From positions 620,001 through 684,000 of the forward strand of contig BDSL01000047.1 in assembly GCA_003116995.1 (NCBI GenBank): a stretch of DNA of 64,000 nucleotides. The letters are read 5' to 3'. A model generated the notes under the pieces. It searched no databases. It saw nothing but the letters and a program-made list of their open reading frames with translations, and was not told the origin of the DNA. Made by a program: the position numbers and the translations under genes. Shown here in pieces: positions 47,274-59,600 of this stretch. Source of the DNA: Yamagishiella unicocca (lineage: Eukaryota; Chlorophyta; Chlorophyceae; Chlamydomonadales; Volvocaceae). The first letter of the stretch is position 1; each line of letters starts with the position of its first letter.

Positions 47274-48126
47274 AGGCCTCGAGTGCCGACGGGGCTCATG
47301 GTGGTGGCGGCGGCGGTGGCCGGCGCTGGTCTAACGGTCTGGCGGGCAACGGCATTCAGGAGACGGTCAAGGCGGGAGTGGGGCGGCTGCAGGTGGGTGC
47401 GGCCGGGAGCTGGCGGTGGGGCGGTGGGGGGGGGGAGAGGTGGAGGGGGACTTGGCAGAGTAGGCTCCAGGGGGGGAGAACTGCGAAGGGCGGGGGCGGA
47501 GGATGAGGTCAGGCGCGAGGGGGGATGGGTTGCAAGGAAAACCCGGGCACGAGTAAACACGTGGTGGGGCGGGCCCGCGGAAAGGCGTACACCTCATGCG
47601 ATGGTGGCGGTGGTGGCTGAGGTGGCTGCTGGTGGGGTTCAGAGGGGGCGGTGGGGGGGTCCGTCTGAGCCCCCCGGCCGCATTCAGGGGCCCGAGGCGG
47701 CCGCCAGCCTCTCCCCCCTTCCCCCTGCCGACCCATGGGTTTCCGCGCACACCACCTGCCTCCCGTAACCTCCCCGCCTTGCCCCGCTCCTCCGTCCCAC
47801 TCGCCTCCGTCTCGCAGCTCCAACCTCCCCTCACACCGCACCTTCCCCCCACGGAACGAAACGGGTCTTCTTGCACCCGCCCGCGGAACCACTCGCCGCC
47901 TAGCTTCTGCCCTCCCGTCTCCTGTGTCGTGAAAGCCAGCCTACCCCCCGCCCCGCAGGAGGCCTACCAGCAGATGTTCGGAAAGGCACCACGGGGGGGC
48001 GGCAACGGCCGGCAGCGCAGCCGGAGTGAGGAGGGAGCTGCGCCGGGGGGGAGTGGCGACGGGGGGGGTGTCGGGGGGGTGGGGGGTAAGGGCGCCCGTC
48101 GCCGGGACGGCTGGGACAGCCCCTAG
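44343..48126 (+). CDS. Unknown protein, Gly/Arg-rich, six exons
   Basis: Exons 44343-44393, 45080-45366, 45941-46061, 46583-46676, 47109-47392 and 47959-48126 agree in phase at every junction and give 334 residues. No domain is recognised. The N-terminus is helical and Ala-rich (MKQALARALAAAENSGQ, ALLAAAARRPLSHRVGDLPR). Then come an acidic Ser region, VKFVYQQQPSPDVRD, QYRETEGSG, DDIPELGGMAGVFRPHHEMG, ADYGLRTPRKPGSRD, polyglycine blocks, RRWSNGLAGNGIQETVKAGV, GRLQEAYQQMFGK and a basic tail ending RRDGWDSP. The phase consistency over five introns and the non-repetitive islands argue for a real gene. The 3' splice site of intron 2 is formed by a copy of a dispersed repeat (AACCGGTTCTTTTCTGTGAC, then CCCCCAG). 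Intron 3 starts with a GGTGGTGGG tract. Confidence 0.72.
45910..46290 (+). repeat. Two copies of AGTAACCGGTTCTTTTCTGT flanking exon 3
   Basis: The same 20-mer occurs at 45911-45930, where it is part of the exon 3 acceptor tract, and at 46253-46272 inside the next intron. Both are followed by a C-rich run. It matches the right end of the ~85-bp element at 50594, 52150 and 55784. Confidence 0.8.
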
Positions 48127-50680
48127 GCGGTGCGCCCCGCCTTCCCTCCCTGGACTTGAGCTGCCAGCACCGCCCTCTCGGTGCCGCCGGGGAAGGGCCA
48201 TGAGTCGGCGGTCGGATTGAGGGCGGACCGGCACGAGCGGGTACGGCTCGAGAGGTCGCTTGCTACTTTGCTTGGGTGTAGTGCGCTGCTGAGTGTGGCG
48301 GGGAGGGGGCAGCAAGCAGGGCCGGTTACACGACATAGGAAGTTAGGGACGGAATGCCTGTCGGGGGGCGGTCGTGTGTGTGTTGCGGGTGGGGTTGCAG
48401 AGAAGTATCGGTTACTTTGTTGCGGGTCCGAAGAAGACCCGTGGATGCCCGAAAAAAACCGTTTAAAACAGACGTTTGGAGATGCATGCTAGAGAACCGG
48501 GTTTGGGATACTAAAGCCGAAGGTCGTAGCGGCTAAGCTAAATCGGTTACACTGTTGCGGGTGGGGCACCGAGATGAAACCCGTAGGTGGGCACTGAACA
48601 TTAAGACCGGTACGAGCACACGGTGCTCCTCCGGGGGCTTCAAGGAAGACTCTCCGGGGGCAGGGGGGATGTGCGGGGGGCCCGAGTAGACGGGGGCGGT
48701 TGCTGCTGGCGCTGCTGGCGCGGATTTCGACGTGGACCCCACGCCTTGCTCTACAACTCTGATCAGGAACTGCGCGGACGGAAGACTGCTCGGGGGCCAT
48801 GAGGAAATGGGTTTGGGTTTGTGGCTCGTCGTGGCTCAAATGCTTTGTGTAGCTGCTGTTAGCTTCCTGGATGAGTGACGCGATGGGCCGGGTGGCGTCC
48901 TGAGTCAAGGTAGGGGGCAGGGGTCGGCGCGGCGAGGGAGGAGAAGGCCGGGTCTGCGGTCCCTGTCGCGTCCATCCCCCCATCCGGCCGTCCCTACGGG
49001 TACCCTTGTACTACCCCCCTTCATACCCCCCCCCCGGGGAGCACTAGCCAGCTGCACTCCCCCAATGCGTGTTTTTACTGGTGCTACACACGGACCGGGG
49101 ATTAGCGGTTGTCGGTTAGCGACGCGAGTCTCCCACGTGTGTTTTGGACGGCGGTCGGGGGCTCGCGCTGAATGGGACTGCCCCCAGGTGCGAGTGTGGT
49201 GCCCCGGAGGGGTGAGAGGGCCGGGGCCGCATATCCCCGAGATGGCGGTGGAGTGTACGGAGTGAGATGCGGCTGCTGTGTTTCGGGGCTGGTGGGTGTG
49301 AGCGGGGTTTCGGAGCTAGTAGGTTGCGGGGTTTCGGAGCTGGTGGGTGTGCGGGGTTACGGAGCTAACGGATTGCGGGGTTCGGAGCTGGTGTGTGCGG
49401 CAGTGCGGCTGGGCCGGCGGTGCTCCGGCGCCGACGCCGGGGATGCGCGCCTGCCTGGATCCCTGACCCGTGGGTCAGCTGGCGCTGGGGTTGATGCAAC
49501 GTGCGCAGCCAGTGACGCACTCGCCGGGTGGGTCCCTCGCGGTCGTTACACGTGGGTGCGGGTGTACCGCGAAGTGTACCGCGGGCGGCACTGCATCACC
49601 CATGTCCGGCACAGGCAGGCACTCGTGTCGTGTTATCGCTGGCGGGTTACCTCGCTGCCCCCCAGCACGGCTCTGCGGCAGTCAGGCAGGCAGGGCAGCT
49701 GCCACCAGCCGGGGCTCGGGCCGCCGTAACGCGCCAAGAGCCAGCCCACGGCTCCGGCCGACAGCCGCTCATGCAGATGTTCGTACAGGTGATGTCCGTA
49801 CACATGTTCGTACGCGTGTCTGTTCAAAGACCGCAGCGCCCATAGCGCATACACACGCGAGAGGCGGACACCTCGGATGCCTCACCCCGCCGCCTCATCC
49901 CTCCCTCGGCCCCGCAAAAAGTACGCTCCGAAACCATCTGTGAGTAGGTGGCCGAGCGCCGCTCGCTGACAGCTCCGTCCGCACGTCCAATCCCCACTCC
50001 ATTCCTCCCGCCACAAGACGTTACGAATCCGTACACTCACGCACGTGCACTCAAGCCACGTAGGGCCCTCTTGCGCTAGGGCCCTCTCGCTCGTCCGACC
50101 GCCCTGTCTAGTGCGGCTCCCGCCCCGCCCGGCCACGACTTGGTGAAGGTAGTGCGGGCCTTACGTCACGGCTTGCTTCGCTTCTTCACAACAGCTCGTC
50201 ACGGACAGGAGGACACCGTCGACTGCAACACCAGCTGCGCATAATCCCATACCAGCGCTGGACTTCCTTTTGCTCCTACTGCTACTGCTGTTGTCCTCCT
50301 CCCCCTCCCACTTCCTCCCTCCCCCTCCCGCGTCAGCCCCCCCCACCCCTCCCTTCCAGGGTGCCGCAGCCGAGACCCGTCCACAGGTCTCCGGCCGTCA
50401 AACAAACTCCTCCGGCATGCGAACTCAACCGCTTGTCCCCGACTACCCGCCGCTTCTTGCCTCGCCTCCTCCTCCTATGTGTTTTGCCAGGGTTTCCTCT
50501 CCCCTCCCCCCCCTCCCCCCCCTCCCTCCCTTCTGCCCCCCTTCCTCACGCCGCCTCGCACCCCCCTCACGCCGGCCACCCTAGCCCACCAGCATGCGCG
50601 CGCGTCCCGGTGTCCGAAGGCTATCCACCCACTGCAATTCCCCAGTCGAGTTACCGGTTCATTCACGTGACCCGCCCCCC
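48127..50680. other. Convergent intergenic region
   Basis: This lies between the 3' end of the six-exon gene and the 3' end of TTC5. It contains an element with GGTTACACGACATAGGAAG (48324-48345), a composite repeat with AAAAACCGTTTAAAACAG and GATGCATGCTAGAG (48441-48492), and a minisatellite (49265-49405). TTACA at 49546-49550 is a possible minus-strand poly(A) signal for TTC5. No gene is supportable. Confidence 0.5.
49265..49405. repeat. Degenerate minisatellite, ~30-bp unit
   Basis: About five copies of a TTCGGAGCTGGTGGGTGTG-like motif with GCGGGGTT joins. The spacing is irregular (23-34 bp). Confidence 0.75.
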
Positions 50681-50683
50681 TCA
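50594..50683 (+). repeat. ~85-bp dispersed element, copy 1
   Basis: It starts CATGCGCGCGCGTCCCGGTG, runs through TCCGAAGGCTATCCACCCAC and ends GTTACCGGTTCATTCACGTG ACCC. It overlaps the stop codon end of TTC5. Copies with 85-95 per cent visible identity are at 52150-52245 (inverted) and 55784-55866. A short GTTAC...GTAAC inverted pair lies at its right end. Confidence 0.85.
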
Positions 50684-53600
50684 CGCCGCCCTCATGACGT
50701 GGTGCAGCACCGGCGTCTGCGCCGCCTGGTGCAGCGGCACTCCGTCCACAAGCACACTGCTGCGGCAGCCAGGGTCGCAGCCAACAAGCAGCAGCGGGAA
50801 GCGGTAAGTGCGAGAGCCGGCGGCGGCGGCGGCGGCGGCGGCCGCCTCCGGCGCAGCGGCCGGGGGCGGCACCGACGCCGCCTCCTCGCGAGCGGCGCCA
50901 GGCCCAGTGGAGCCGGTTGAGGGAGCTGGCGCCGGTGGTGGCGGGGTTGGCCGCGGGGGCGGGGGCGGTGGCGGGGGCCAGCTGACCTCCACCCTCCTCA
51001 TCTCCGGGTGTACGACAGCCAGCAGCTGCGTCATGTCGAAGGCGTCGTGGTGGATGTGGGTGAGGGCGAGCACGAAGCAGCAGCCGCCAGTGTCCACACA
51101 CACAAGGTAGCTGGGGGGCGGAGGGGGGGGGGCGGGGGGGGAGGGGGAAGGGGAGGGGGTTTCGAGGATTACCCGTGGGTGCGAGAGGGAGAGGGGGAGG
51201 AGGGTGGTCACAGAAAAGGACGGGGTGAAGGAGGGTAGGCAGGGGGGTTGGGCAGGAGGGGGGGTAGGAAGGGTACAGGGACGCGGGAGGAGGCTGAAGC
51301 TGCGACGTGACGCTGGTAGAGAGCAGGGCGGCCTGGTACGAGTCCGCCAGGCACATCGTAGTAGATGACTAATCAATGTACGGCGATACGTCTGGCCCGG
51401 TATCCCCCCCGGCCCCCCCAGCATGCGGCTGCTGGAGCAGTGGGACCCCTTGGTGGGCTCCTGGCAGGTGATGTGTGAGGGGCTGCTGAGGGGTGGCCCG
51501 TCGGCCCCGCTGAGCAGACCCACCCAGACTGCCACTTCCGCCCTGCGCTGTCCTGGATCTTCCAGGTCGAGTCCGAGGGTTGGTGGCCTCCGTCACCGCC
51601 CCCGTTGGCTTCAGACGTATAGAGCCAGGACAGCACGTGGTGGAGGGGCAGCTCGGGTATGTCTTCCCCCCCTCTCCTCCCCCCCCTCTCCTCCCCCCTC
51701 TCTCCTTCCCCTTCTCCTCCCCCTCTCCTCCCCCTCCTCTCCTTCCCCCCCCCTTCCTCTCCTTCCCCCCCTACTTCCCGACCATCACCCCCATGCCCCC
51801 CCTCGTACACGGGTTTTCTTGCAACTCCCCCTCCTCCCACTCACAGTGTGCCTGACGCGTTCAGCGGGGGCGATACGAACACCAGCGGGCGGCACAGCAC
51901 CGCGAGACCCCGGTTGGAGCCGGGCTGCAGACCCTTGGGGGAGAGGCGGGGTTGCGGCGGGGGGGGGGGGCGGGGCAGGGTCGAGAGGAAACTCGTTGGT
52001 CGGCAGTTAAGAGGTAAGTGAAAAAAGACGATGGCGGGTGGTAGGAAGCGGCCGAGAGCGCGTTCAAGGAGGGGATCTTGCTCGCGACATGCTCCGACTC
52101 TTGGAGCAAGGGGGGGTCCTCCAGGCACGATGAAACGAAACACACTTGCACACGGGGGGGTTACAATAAAAGGACCAGTAACTCGACTGGGGAAATGTAG
52201 TGGGTGCATAGCCTTCGGACACCGGGACGCGCGCGCATGCTGCGGGACGCATGCACACGGGAGGGGGGGGGGCAAGGAAAACCCGTGGAAGAAAGGAAAA
52301 CCCCGTGGGCGGGAGGCCGGGGGGGGGAGAGCCCGTTTTCAGGCGGGGGGAGACGGAGGAAACCAAGAAGCAGGCGAATGGTTTGAGACACGCGTCTGGG
52401 TTTGCGCCCCCTGGGGGTGGGGCGGTGGCTTCGGGCGGTGGTCTAACCGTGAGGCCTGATCAGTCCGGATGCAGGGTACCGGTACCGTGCGGTGTGCCGA
52501 CACATGGGGTCGCGAGGCCACCCGGCCAACCTCAGGCACCGGAGATGCCGGGGATCACAAACACATCAGGAGGCCATCGCGCCCCAGGTAGGCGGAGTCA
52601 TACCCCCACAAGTCCCCCCCCCCCCGCAACTCCCCCTTCCCAGCCCCGCCTCACCGCCCTCCCCCCCCCCCGCGCCGCATCCACGGGTCTCCCTCGAAAC
52701 CCCCCCGCCGCCCTCAGAAAGCCCCCGCCTACAGCACCGGAGACGCCCACAGCACACGTGCGTCTACAGCGCGGTCTCTGGACAGTGCCTGAGGCGTCGA
52801 TGTAGGTGCGGGTGTGCCCCTACATGCCTAAAACCCTAAATACCCTCGCATCGAGTGCGCGTTTAGGGGGAGTATCGGCCGGGATACTGCCACATGGTCG
52901 CTGAGAGGTCTTGTGGCGGGCCACAGCACCCACCACCGCCACCCGCCCCAGATATCCGCACCAGATACCCCACCACCACCATCCGCCCCAGATAGGTATC
53001 CGAGTTCACTCAATCCCCTTCCCACCCTTCACTTCCCCCTTGCAACCGCGGGTTTCTTCGCTACACTTCGCCCCCCCTGGACCACCGGTCTCCCCTCATG
53101 CCCCCCCCTGGACCCCCCCGCCCGCTCTCACCCGCAGCGACTGCAGCGAGAGGCGCTCGTGGTGGGTCCGGGGGAGCACCTCGGAGCCCTCCAGGGGGGG
53201 GAGGGGAGCGGGGGGGGGAGGAAACCCGTGAATTGGGGGGCCGGGGAACGGAGGCAGGGCATGGGAAGCCCTGCAGCGGGGGGGGGGACCGGTGACACGA
53301 AAACGACAGGATAGTGGGGGAGGGGGGGAGGGGGGGGGGAGCGGGGGGTATGGGAGGAAACCCGTAATTTGGGGGGCCCGGGGAACGGAGGCAGGGCATA
53401 GGAAGCTGAGGGTAGGAACCAGCCGGCGAATGCCGGCGAGGCGGGGGGGCAACTGGGGGTATCACGGGGGGTCACGGGCGCCTGTGTTTCAGCGCCAGCT
53501 ATGCGCAACCCGCCGCGGCTGGTTTGGACCCGGGGCCACCCCGGAGGGGTATGAGCGGGCACCCCGAGGGGTATGGGGGGCCACCCCGAGGGGGGTATGT

Positions 53601-56600
53601 TGTACGGGGGCGTAAGGTTCCGGAGCGTATCTTGCGCCACGTGTCATCCGTCACGTGTCATCCCTTGCGAAAGCTCTAAGCGCCCAGCGCAGCTGCGGCC
53701 TTCTCCGCCAGGCCGCCTTCCGGGCTGGCCTCTATCGGTGGCGGAGACCCGCCCTGCCGGCCCCACCCGCTGCACCGCACCCCCCTCCCACCCCTTCGTC
53801 AGCCGTGGATTTGCGCGGAATTATTGTATACCCCCACCTCACCCCGCACTCGCCCCCCTGCGGGTCAATCCCAGCCACGGGGCGGCGCTTAGCTCTCCCC
53901 CACACCCGCTTCTAGGTCCACCTCTCTCCGTAACTCTCTTCTACCATGTGTTTTCAACCAACCCCCCCGCCCCCTCGCCTCGCCCTGCCCGCCCACCCTT
54001 TCCTCCCTTCCTACCCGCTCCCCACCCGTGCCCCCCCCCCCGCCAAACACGCGCCTCCACACTACTCATGCCCCCGGTTTGTCGGCCGTGGATTCGCGGA
54101 TTCTCTTATCAAGCCCCCCCCGCCGCCGCCTCCACCCACCCACCCACCCGCCCACGCACCCTGGCCGCGTCTCCCGCCAGCAGCGCCGTCACCGCCGCCC
54201 AGTGCTGGTCCCTTACGCCCCCCCTCGCCGCCACCAGCCCCGTCAGCTTCCCCAGCAGCACCACCAGGGACTCCATCTGGGCCAGCGCGGGCAGACCCGG
54301 GTCCAGGGAGGACGCGCGGTGGTAGTCCTGGGCGCCAGGGGGGGAGAAGGGGGGGGGAGGGGGGAGGGGGAGGGGCGGCCGAGAGGACGAGGACGGGTGC
54401 GACAAGGTGAGTGGGTGGGTGGGTGGGTGGGTGGTCATGTGATCTGAAAGCGGGCTGGGTCGGCACTGACAAGGCTGGTGGTGAGACGGGGGATGTGATG
54501 CGAGTTCATGCGCCACACACACCCGGGCTCTGACCGGCTGAGCCAGGCGGCAGGGGACGCGGCGGCTGTCAGCCGCTGAGACCCTCCCCCGCTGGGCCCT
54601 CGACCACCAGGCCTCGCAGCAGCGCACCCGCAGCCCTGGGAACAGGCGTGCCGTCCCCCCCCGGGGTGTCTTCCCCCCCGCCCCCCGGGGTGTCCCTCCC
54701 CCCGGGGTGTTTCCCCCCCGCCTTCCGGGGTGTCCCTTTCTCTGTCTCCTGTGCCGTGTGCACGAGCTCCCTCGCTGGCCCCCCCACCCCCCTTCGCTCA
54801 CCCCCCCACGGGATGGTCTTCCGTCAATTCGTTTTCTTTTTCCCTTCCGCAGCCCCAAGAAACCGGCTCCACAGGTTTGCCGGTCGTCCGTCCCAATGCT
54901 CCAGCATGCGCCCACATCCTCGCTGTCCGCCGACCATGCGCCAACTATCCTGTCGTTTATTCGTGTCACCGGTTTTCACGCCACCCCCCCACGGGATGAT
55001 CAAAGGGGGGTGGGGGGGGGCAGCGATTTGTTTTATCACAAAACCCCCACGGGATTTCCTTACATCACCCCCCCTCCCGCCCCCACCTCCCGCCCCCACC
55101 TCCCGCCCCCACCTCCCGCCCCCATCTCCCGCCCCCACCTCCCGCCCCCACCTCCCGCCCCCACCTCCCGCCCCCACCTCCCGCCCCCACCTGCAGCGCC
55201 GCCGCGAAGTCCTGCGTGAAGGCGTGCAGCGCCGCCCGGTTGTAGTACAGGTCGGGCAGGTCGGCGCAGCCGCACCGCTCAGCCTTGGGGGGGGTATGAG
55301 GGGGGAGGGAGGTGGGGGGTGTGAGGAAAACCCGTGTGGGGGGGTTGGGGTTGTGGGGAGGAGCGAAGTGGGGTGGAGGTGGGTGAGGGGCGCCTAGGAG
55401 TGTTGAGGGGGGCCGGGCGGCCGGCCGAGGGGTCGGCTGCTTGAATCGGCTCAGCAGGCAAGGCCAGGGGCGAAGGGACGGTGGGAAGGGACGACCACTA
55501 TGTGTGTGGGGGGGTTCGTTTGTGTGCCGGTGGGAGTAGCGGCGGTATCATGGTGCAGGGAGCCCTGAGGCCGGGAGGGGAGATCCGCCGCAGTTGCAGG
55601 GGGCACGAAGCACGCAGCCTCCCCCTCCCTCCCCCTCCCGCCGCCTCCCTCCCCCTCCCTCCCCCTCCCGCCCCCTCCCTCCCCCTCCCTCCCCCTCCCG
55701 CCCCCTCCCTCCCCCTCCCTCCCCCTCCCGCCCCCTCCCGCCGTCGCGTCCGTATGTGCGGCCGGCCACCCTAGCCCAGCAGCATGCGCGCGCGTCCCGG
55801 TGTCCGAAGGCTATGCACCCACTACATTTCCCCAGCCGACTTACCGGTTCTTTTATGTAACCCCCCTCCCGCCCCCTCCCGCCGGAAGCCCTCGTCCGCA
55901 CCTCCCGCCGCCCTGCCCCTCCCGTCTACGTGCAGCTACCGCCCCCTCCACGTCACATCGTACGACATCCTCAACCACCCACCCGCCGTCCGCCCACGAC
56001 AACCCACCCGCCGAGCGGAGGGCAGCCCGCACCGCTGCCCCCTGCCCCGTCACGACCCTCCCCATACCGCGCCACAAAACACCCCCCACCCCCCCACACA
56101 CACACGACTTACACGAGGTCGCCATAAGCCCCAGCTGACACACAGCATATCGCCAAGCATAAGCCCCGCCCCACCTGCGCAAAGGCCGCCAGCACCCGGT
56201 GCAGCTCACCCCGCCCCCGCCCCCGCGCGCCGCCGGGCCCTCCCGCCGCCGCCGCCGCCACCCCCGGTGCTCCCGGTGGGTGGTGGTCTCCTCGGAAGTA
56301 GTCCGCCATCTGGGCCATCGCCAGGACGTCTGCGAAGGGATTGGTTGAAAGTTGACGGTTGGGAAGTTGGCCGTTGGGGGACGGACCGTTGGGAAGGTAA
56401 CGATGGGGCGCGAACGCGGCGGCCCTTGGCAACTGGCACTGAGAAACCTCCAGCAGCTCACCGGCCCCACCACCGCCACCGCCTACTCGGCGCGACTAAC
56501 AGCGACGTCTCCCCTCACCCTGCCCTGCACCCCTGCCCCCGCACCTATACCCAGCATACAGCCCCCTTCCCCCCCCCACCGGTTTTCACGGTCACGGTTC

Positions 56601-59600
56601 GAAACGGTGTTTTTGGCATCCACGTGTCGTCCTCGAAACCCACCGGTTTTCACGCCACCCCCGCACACACACATAGGCCCACGGGTTTCCTCGACCACCA
56701 CAGCTCTTCTCGCCACCCTCCCCCCCACTCACATCACCGGCCCCCCACTCACACCGTAGATTTCCCGGACAGTCCAGCCCAGCTTTCAAGCTTTCCTGCA
56801 TGCGCACTCAACCGCGAGTCCCAAAACCTGTCCGCCGGCTACTTGATTTCTGCCCTCCGTCTCCTATGTCGTGCAACCGGGTCTTCTCAGTCCGCCCCCA
56901 CTCACACCGGTCCTTTTCTGTAACCCCCACTCACACCAGCTGTAGCCGTTCTCCAGGTCCATCTCCAGGGCACGGCGGGCATGAGCCAGGCTGGCGGTCA
57001 GGGCGGTGGGGAGGGACCCAGCGCCGCCGCCAGCAGCGCCAGCAGCGGCTGCCGCGGCGGCGCCACCGCTGCTGCCGCTCCTCCCCGGGCTCACCGTCGC
57101 CTGCTGTTGCGACGGCTGCTTGGGCTGCAGGAGGGACGCGCCCGCCGCCCCGCCCTGCTGTCGTACCAGCAGTGACATCATCTGGTGCGCCGCCACACTG
57201 GGGCTGTGACGCAGGCCGGAGGTGAGGCAGCAGCCAGCCATGAACTGCAGGGGGGGGCAGGAGGGGGGGCGGCTGGAGGTCAGGCAGCAGCGGGAGGGGT
57301 GGCAGCAGGGGCGGCAGCACCAGCAGGGGCAGCAGGAGGGGCAGCAGGAGGTCAGGCAGCAGCAGCAGTGCCAGCCCAGCCCGAGGCGAGAGTGAGGAAG
57401 ACGGGGGACCACAATGGAGGGGAAGGAGGCGGGAGGGGCGCGGAGGGTTGGCGTGGGGGAAGCGGTTGGACGGCCCGGGGACAACCGGGGGGGCCCGCAC
57501 GTGGACCAGCAGCTGTCCGGCTGCCGTACCGTGTCGTACCCCACTGACCCGCAACAAGATAACGGTCCTTGGACCCCTTTTCGCAACAACCGCAACGTGC
57601 ACTGCGACTAGTGCCTCGTTGTACGACATAAGATTGTGGCCATCGTCGCAGCGACCCCCCCCTGCACTACGCCATAGGGCCCGGAAGGCCAGCGCACCTG
57701 CCTCGGTGGGTCCCGGCACCGCCCCGCCCCCAGCCGCTCCGCCCCCCCCACACTCGGTCAGTAGTGCCCACCGACTTGCAACGTCAAGTCACCTTTGTCG
57801 AACCACCGGTTTCCTGAACCCTCCCCCCTGCCTACCAGGTCCCCCCCTGCCTACCAGGTCCCCCCCTGCCTACCAGGTCCCCCCCCTGCCTACCAGGTCC
57901 CCCCCTGCCTACCAGGTCCCCCCGCTCCCAGTAGCTGTGCGCCAGGCAGTTCCACGCGGTGGGGTTGAGCGGCCGCAGCTTCACCTGGGACCAGCCGGGT
58001 GGGGGGGGGAGGGGCGGAAGGGGGGGAGATAAAAGGAGGGGAAAGGGGGGCGGACGGGAGGGGGAAACAACGTGCAACAGTGGCGGCGGGATAGGCGGAC
58101 AGCACAGGAATATGGACGGTGGATGTATGGGTGTTACGGCAGCAGCTGTAGCGGCCGCAGTAGCTGCAGGGCTGCAGGTCGACGCCCCCTCTCGCTGTCC
58201 CAACCCTCCCAACGTATTCCCGCTCCCACCGCCGCCGCCGCGGCTCCGGAACCCCACCTCCCTCCCCATCGGCCTCACCGCCGCCTGCAGCCCGCCGACC
58301 GCCGCGTCCGATGTGCCCCCCCGCATGAAGGCCGCCAGCGCCGCCGCCAGCAGCGCCGCCCCCCTCAGCGGCTGGTGCGAGGTGGCGGCGTGAGGCTCGT
58401 CGGCCAGCAGCCCCAGCATCCTAGGAGGCGGGGGGGGAGTAGCGAGGATACCCGGTTACATGACTGCTTTCACGACTGGTTACACGACTGGTTACACCAC
58501 ATAGGATAAATAGGGCGGTAGGGGGAGAGCGACGCAGGAGCGTGTGTGTATATGTGTGTTTTGGGGGATGGCATACTGACCCGGCGGTTACGCGGGAGTC
58601 TGGTGCGGGGGTTTCTTGGCGCGCTAACCGTCGGTGCAGCAGCAATATGAATATGGGAGAAGATGGAGAGGGGCTTCAGCGATACCAGGGGGGAGGGAGC
58701 GATACCAGGGGGGAGAGAGCTGGAGGCCGTGCCCTAGGAAACCGGGCCTGGCCTTATCCCACTCGTCCCCAAACCTTCCTCCCCCTCCGACGATTATGCG
58801 CCAACTATCCTGTCCCGTTGCGTAAAACGGTTTTTATACACACCCCTCCCCCCCCCTGGAACCGAGTCGAGTTACCGGTTTTTAACTTGTAACCCCCTGG
58901 AACCGGTTTTTATGGCCCCCCCTGGAGAACCCAATAACCCACCTGGCGCTGCACTCGTCTGCCCTCCGCAGGAGCACCTCCATCTCCACCCCCTCGCCCC
59001 CGCAGTCCAGCTGCTGGCCCCCCCGGGTAGGACCTCCGGCCAGCTGGGTCGGCTGCCGCTCAGCGCCCAGCGAGGAGGTGTCGCCGCTGCCGGCGCCGCC
59101 AGCAGCAGGGCCCGCTGCGCCGCCAGGCAGTGTGGGCTCGGCCGCACTACCGGGGCCCTCAGGCGCCACCTGGCGCACCGCCGCCGCTGCCGCCGCTGGA
59201 GGAGGATGAGGAGGAGGGGGAGGACCGGGTCGTACGCTGCCGTACATCCTCTTTGCGTCGGCCAGCTTGGACAGGCGGTCCACGAGGGCCTCCAGCTGCT
59301 GCCGGAGCTCCTAGGGGGCGGGGGGGGGGGGGGATGAGGGGAGAGCCCGGGTGTCGGCACTGAAAAATAGCACCGGGCGGGGGGGGGGTGGCGGAGTACG
59401 ACAAGAAGGGCGCAGCGCAGTGAGAATCGCCGTACGCTGACGAGCGAGGGCGTTGGGCTGGAGCCCGAGAGGGGGGGGGTCAGCAATGCCGTCTGGCAGC
59501 GTTAGTCATCCATGGGGTGTCGACACTAGATATGTACGAGGGAAACACAGGTCGTGCAAGTCGTACAGCTCGGCACTGCAGCGCCGTCCTCAAGGGGTCG

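Noticed and set aside
51390..51560. Alternative TTC5 exon reading EVAVWVGLLSGADGPPL
   Set aside because: It competes with exon 51933-51845, which matches the family (LQPGSNRGLAVL) and joins in phase to 51110; the alternative has no clear acceptor.
57600..57712. Extra TTC5 exon reading AGALAFRALWRS
   Set aside because: Joining the exon ending at 57913 directly to the one starting at 57244 restores the expected TPR spacing exactly, so no exon is needed here.
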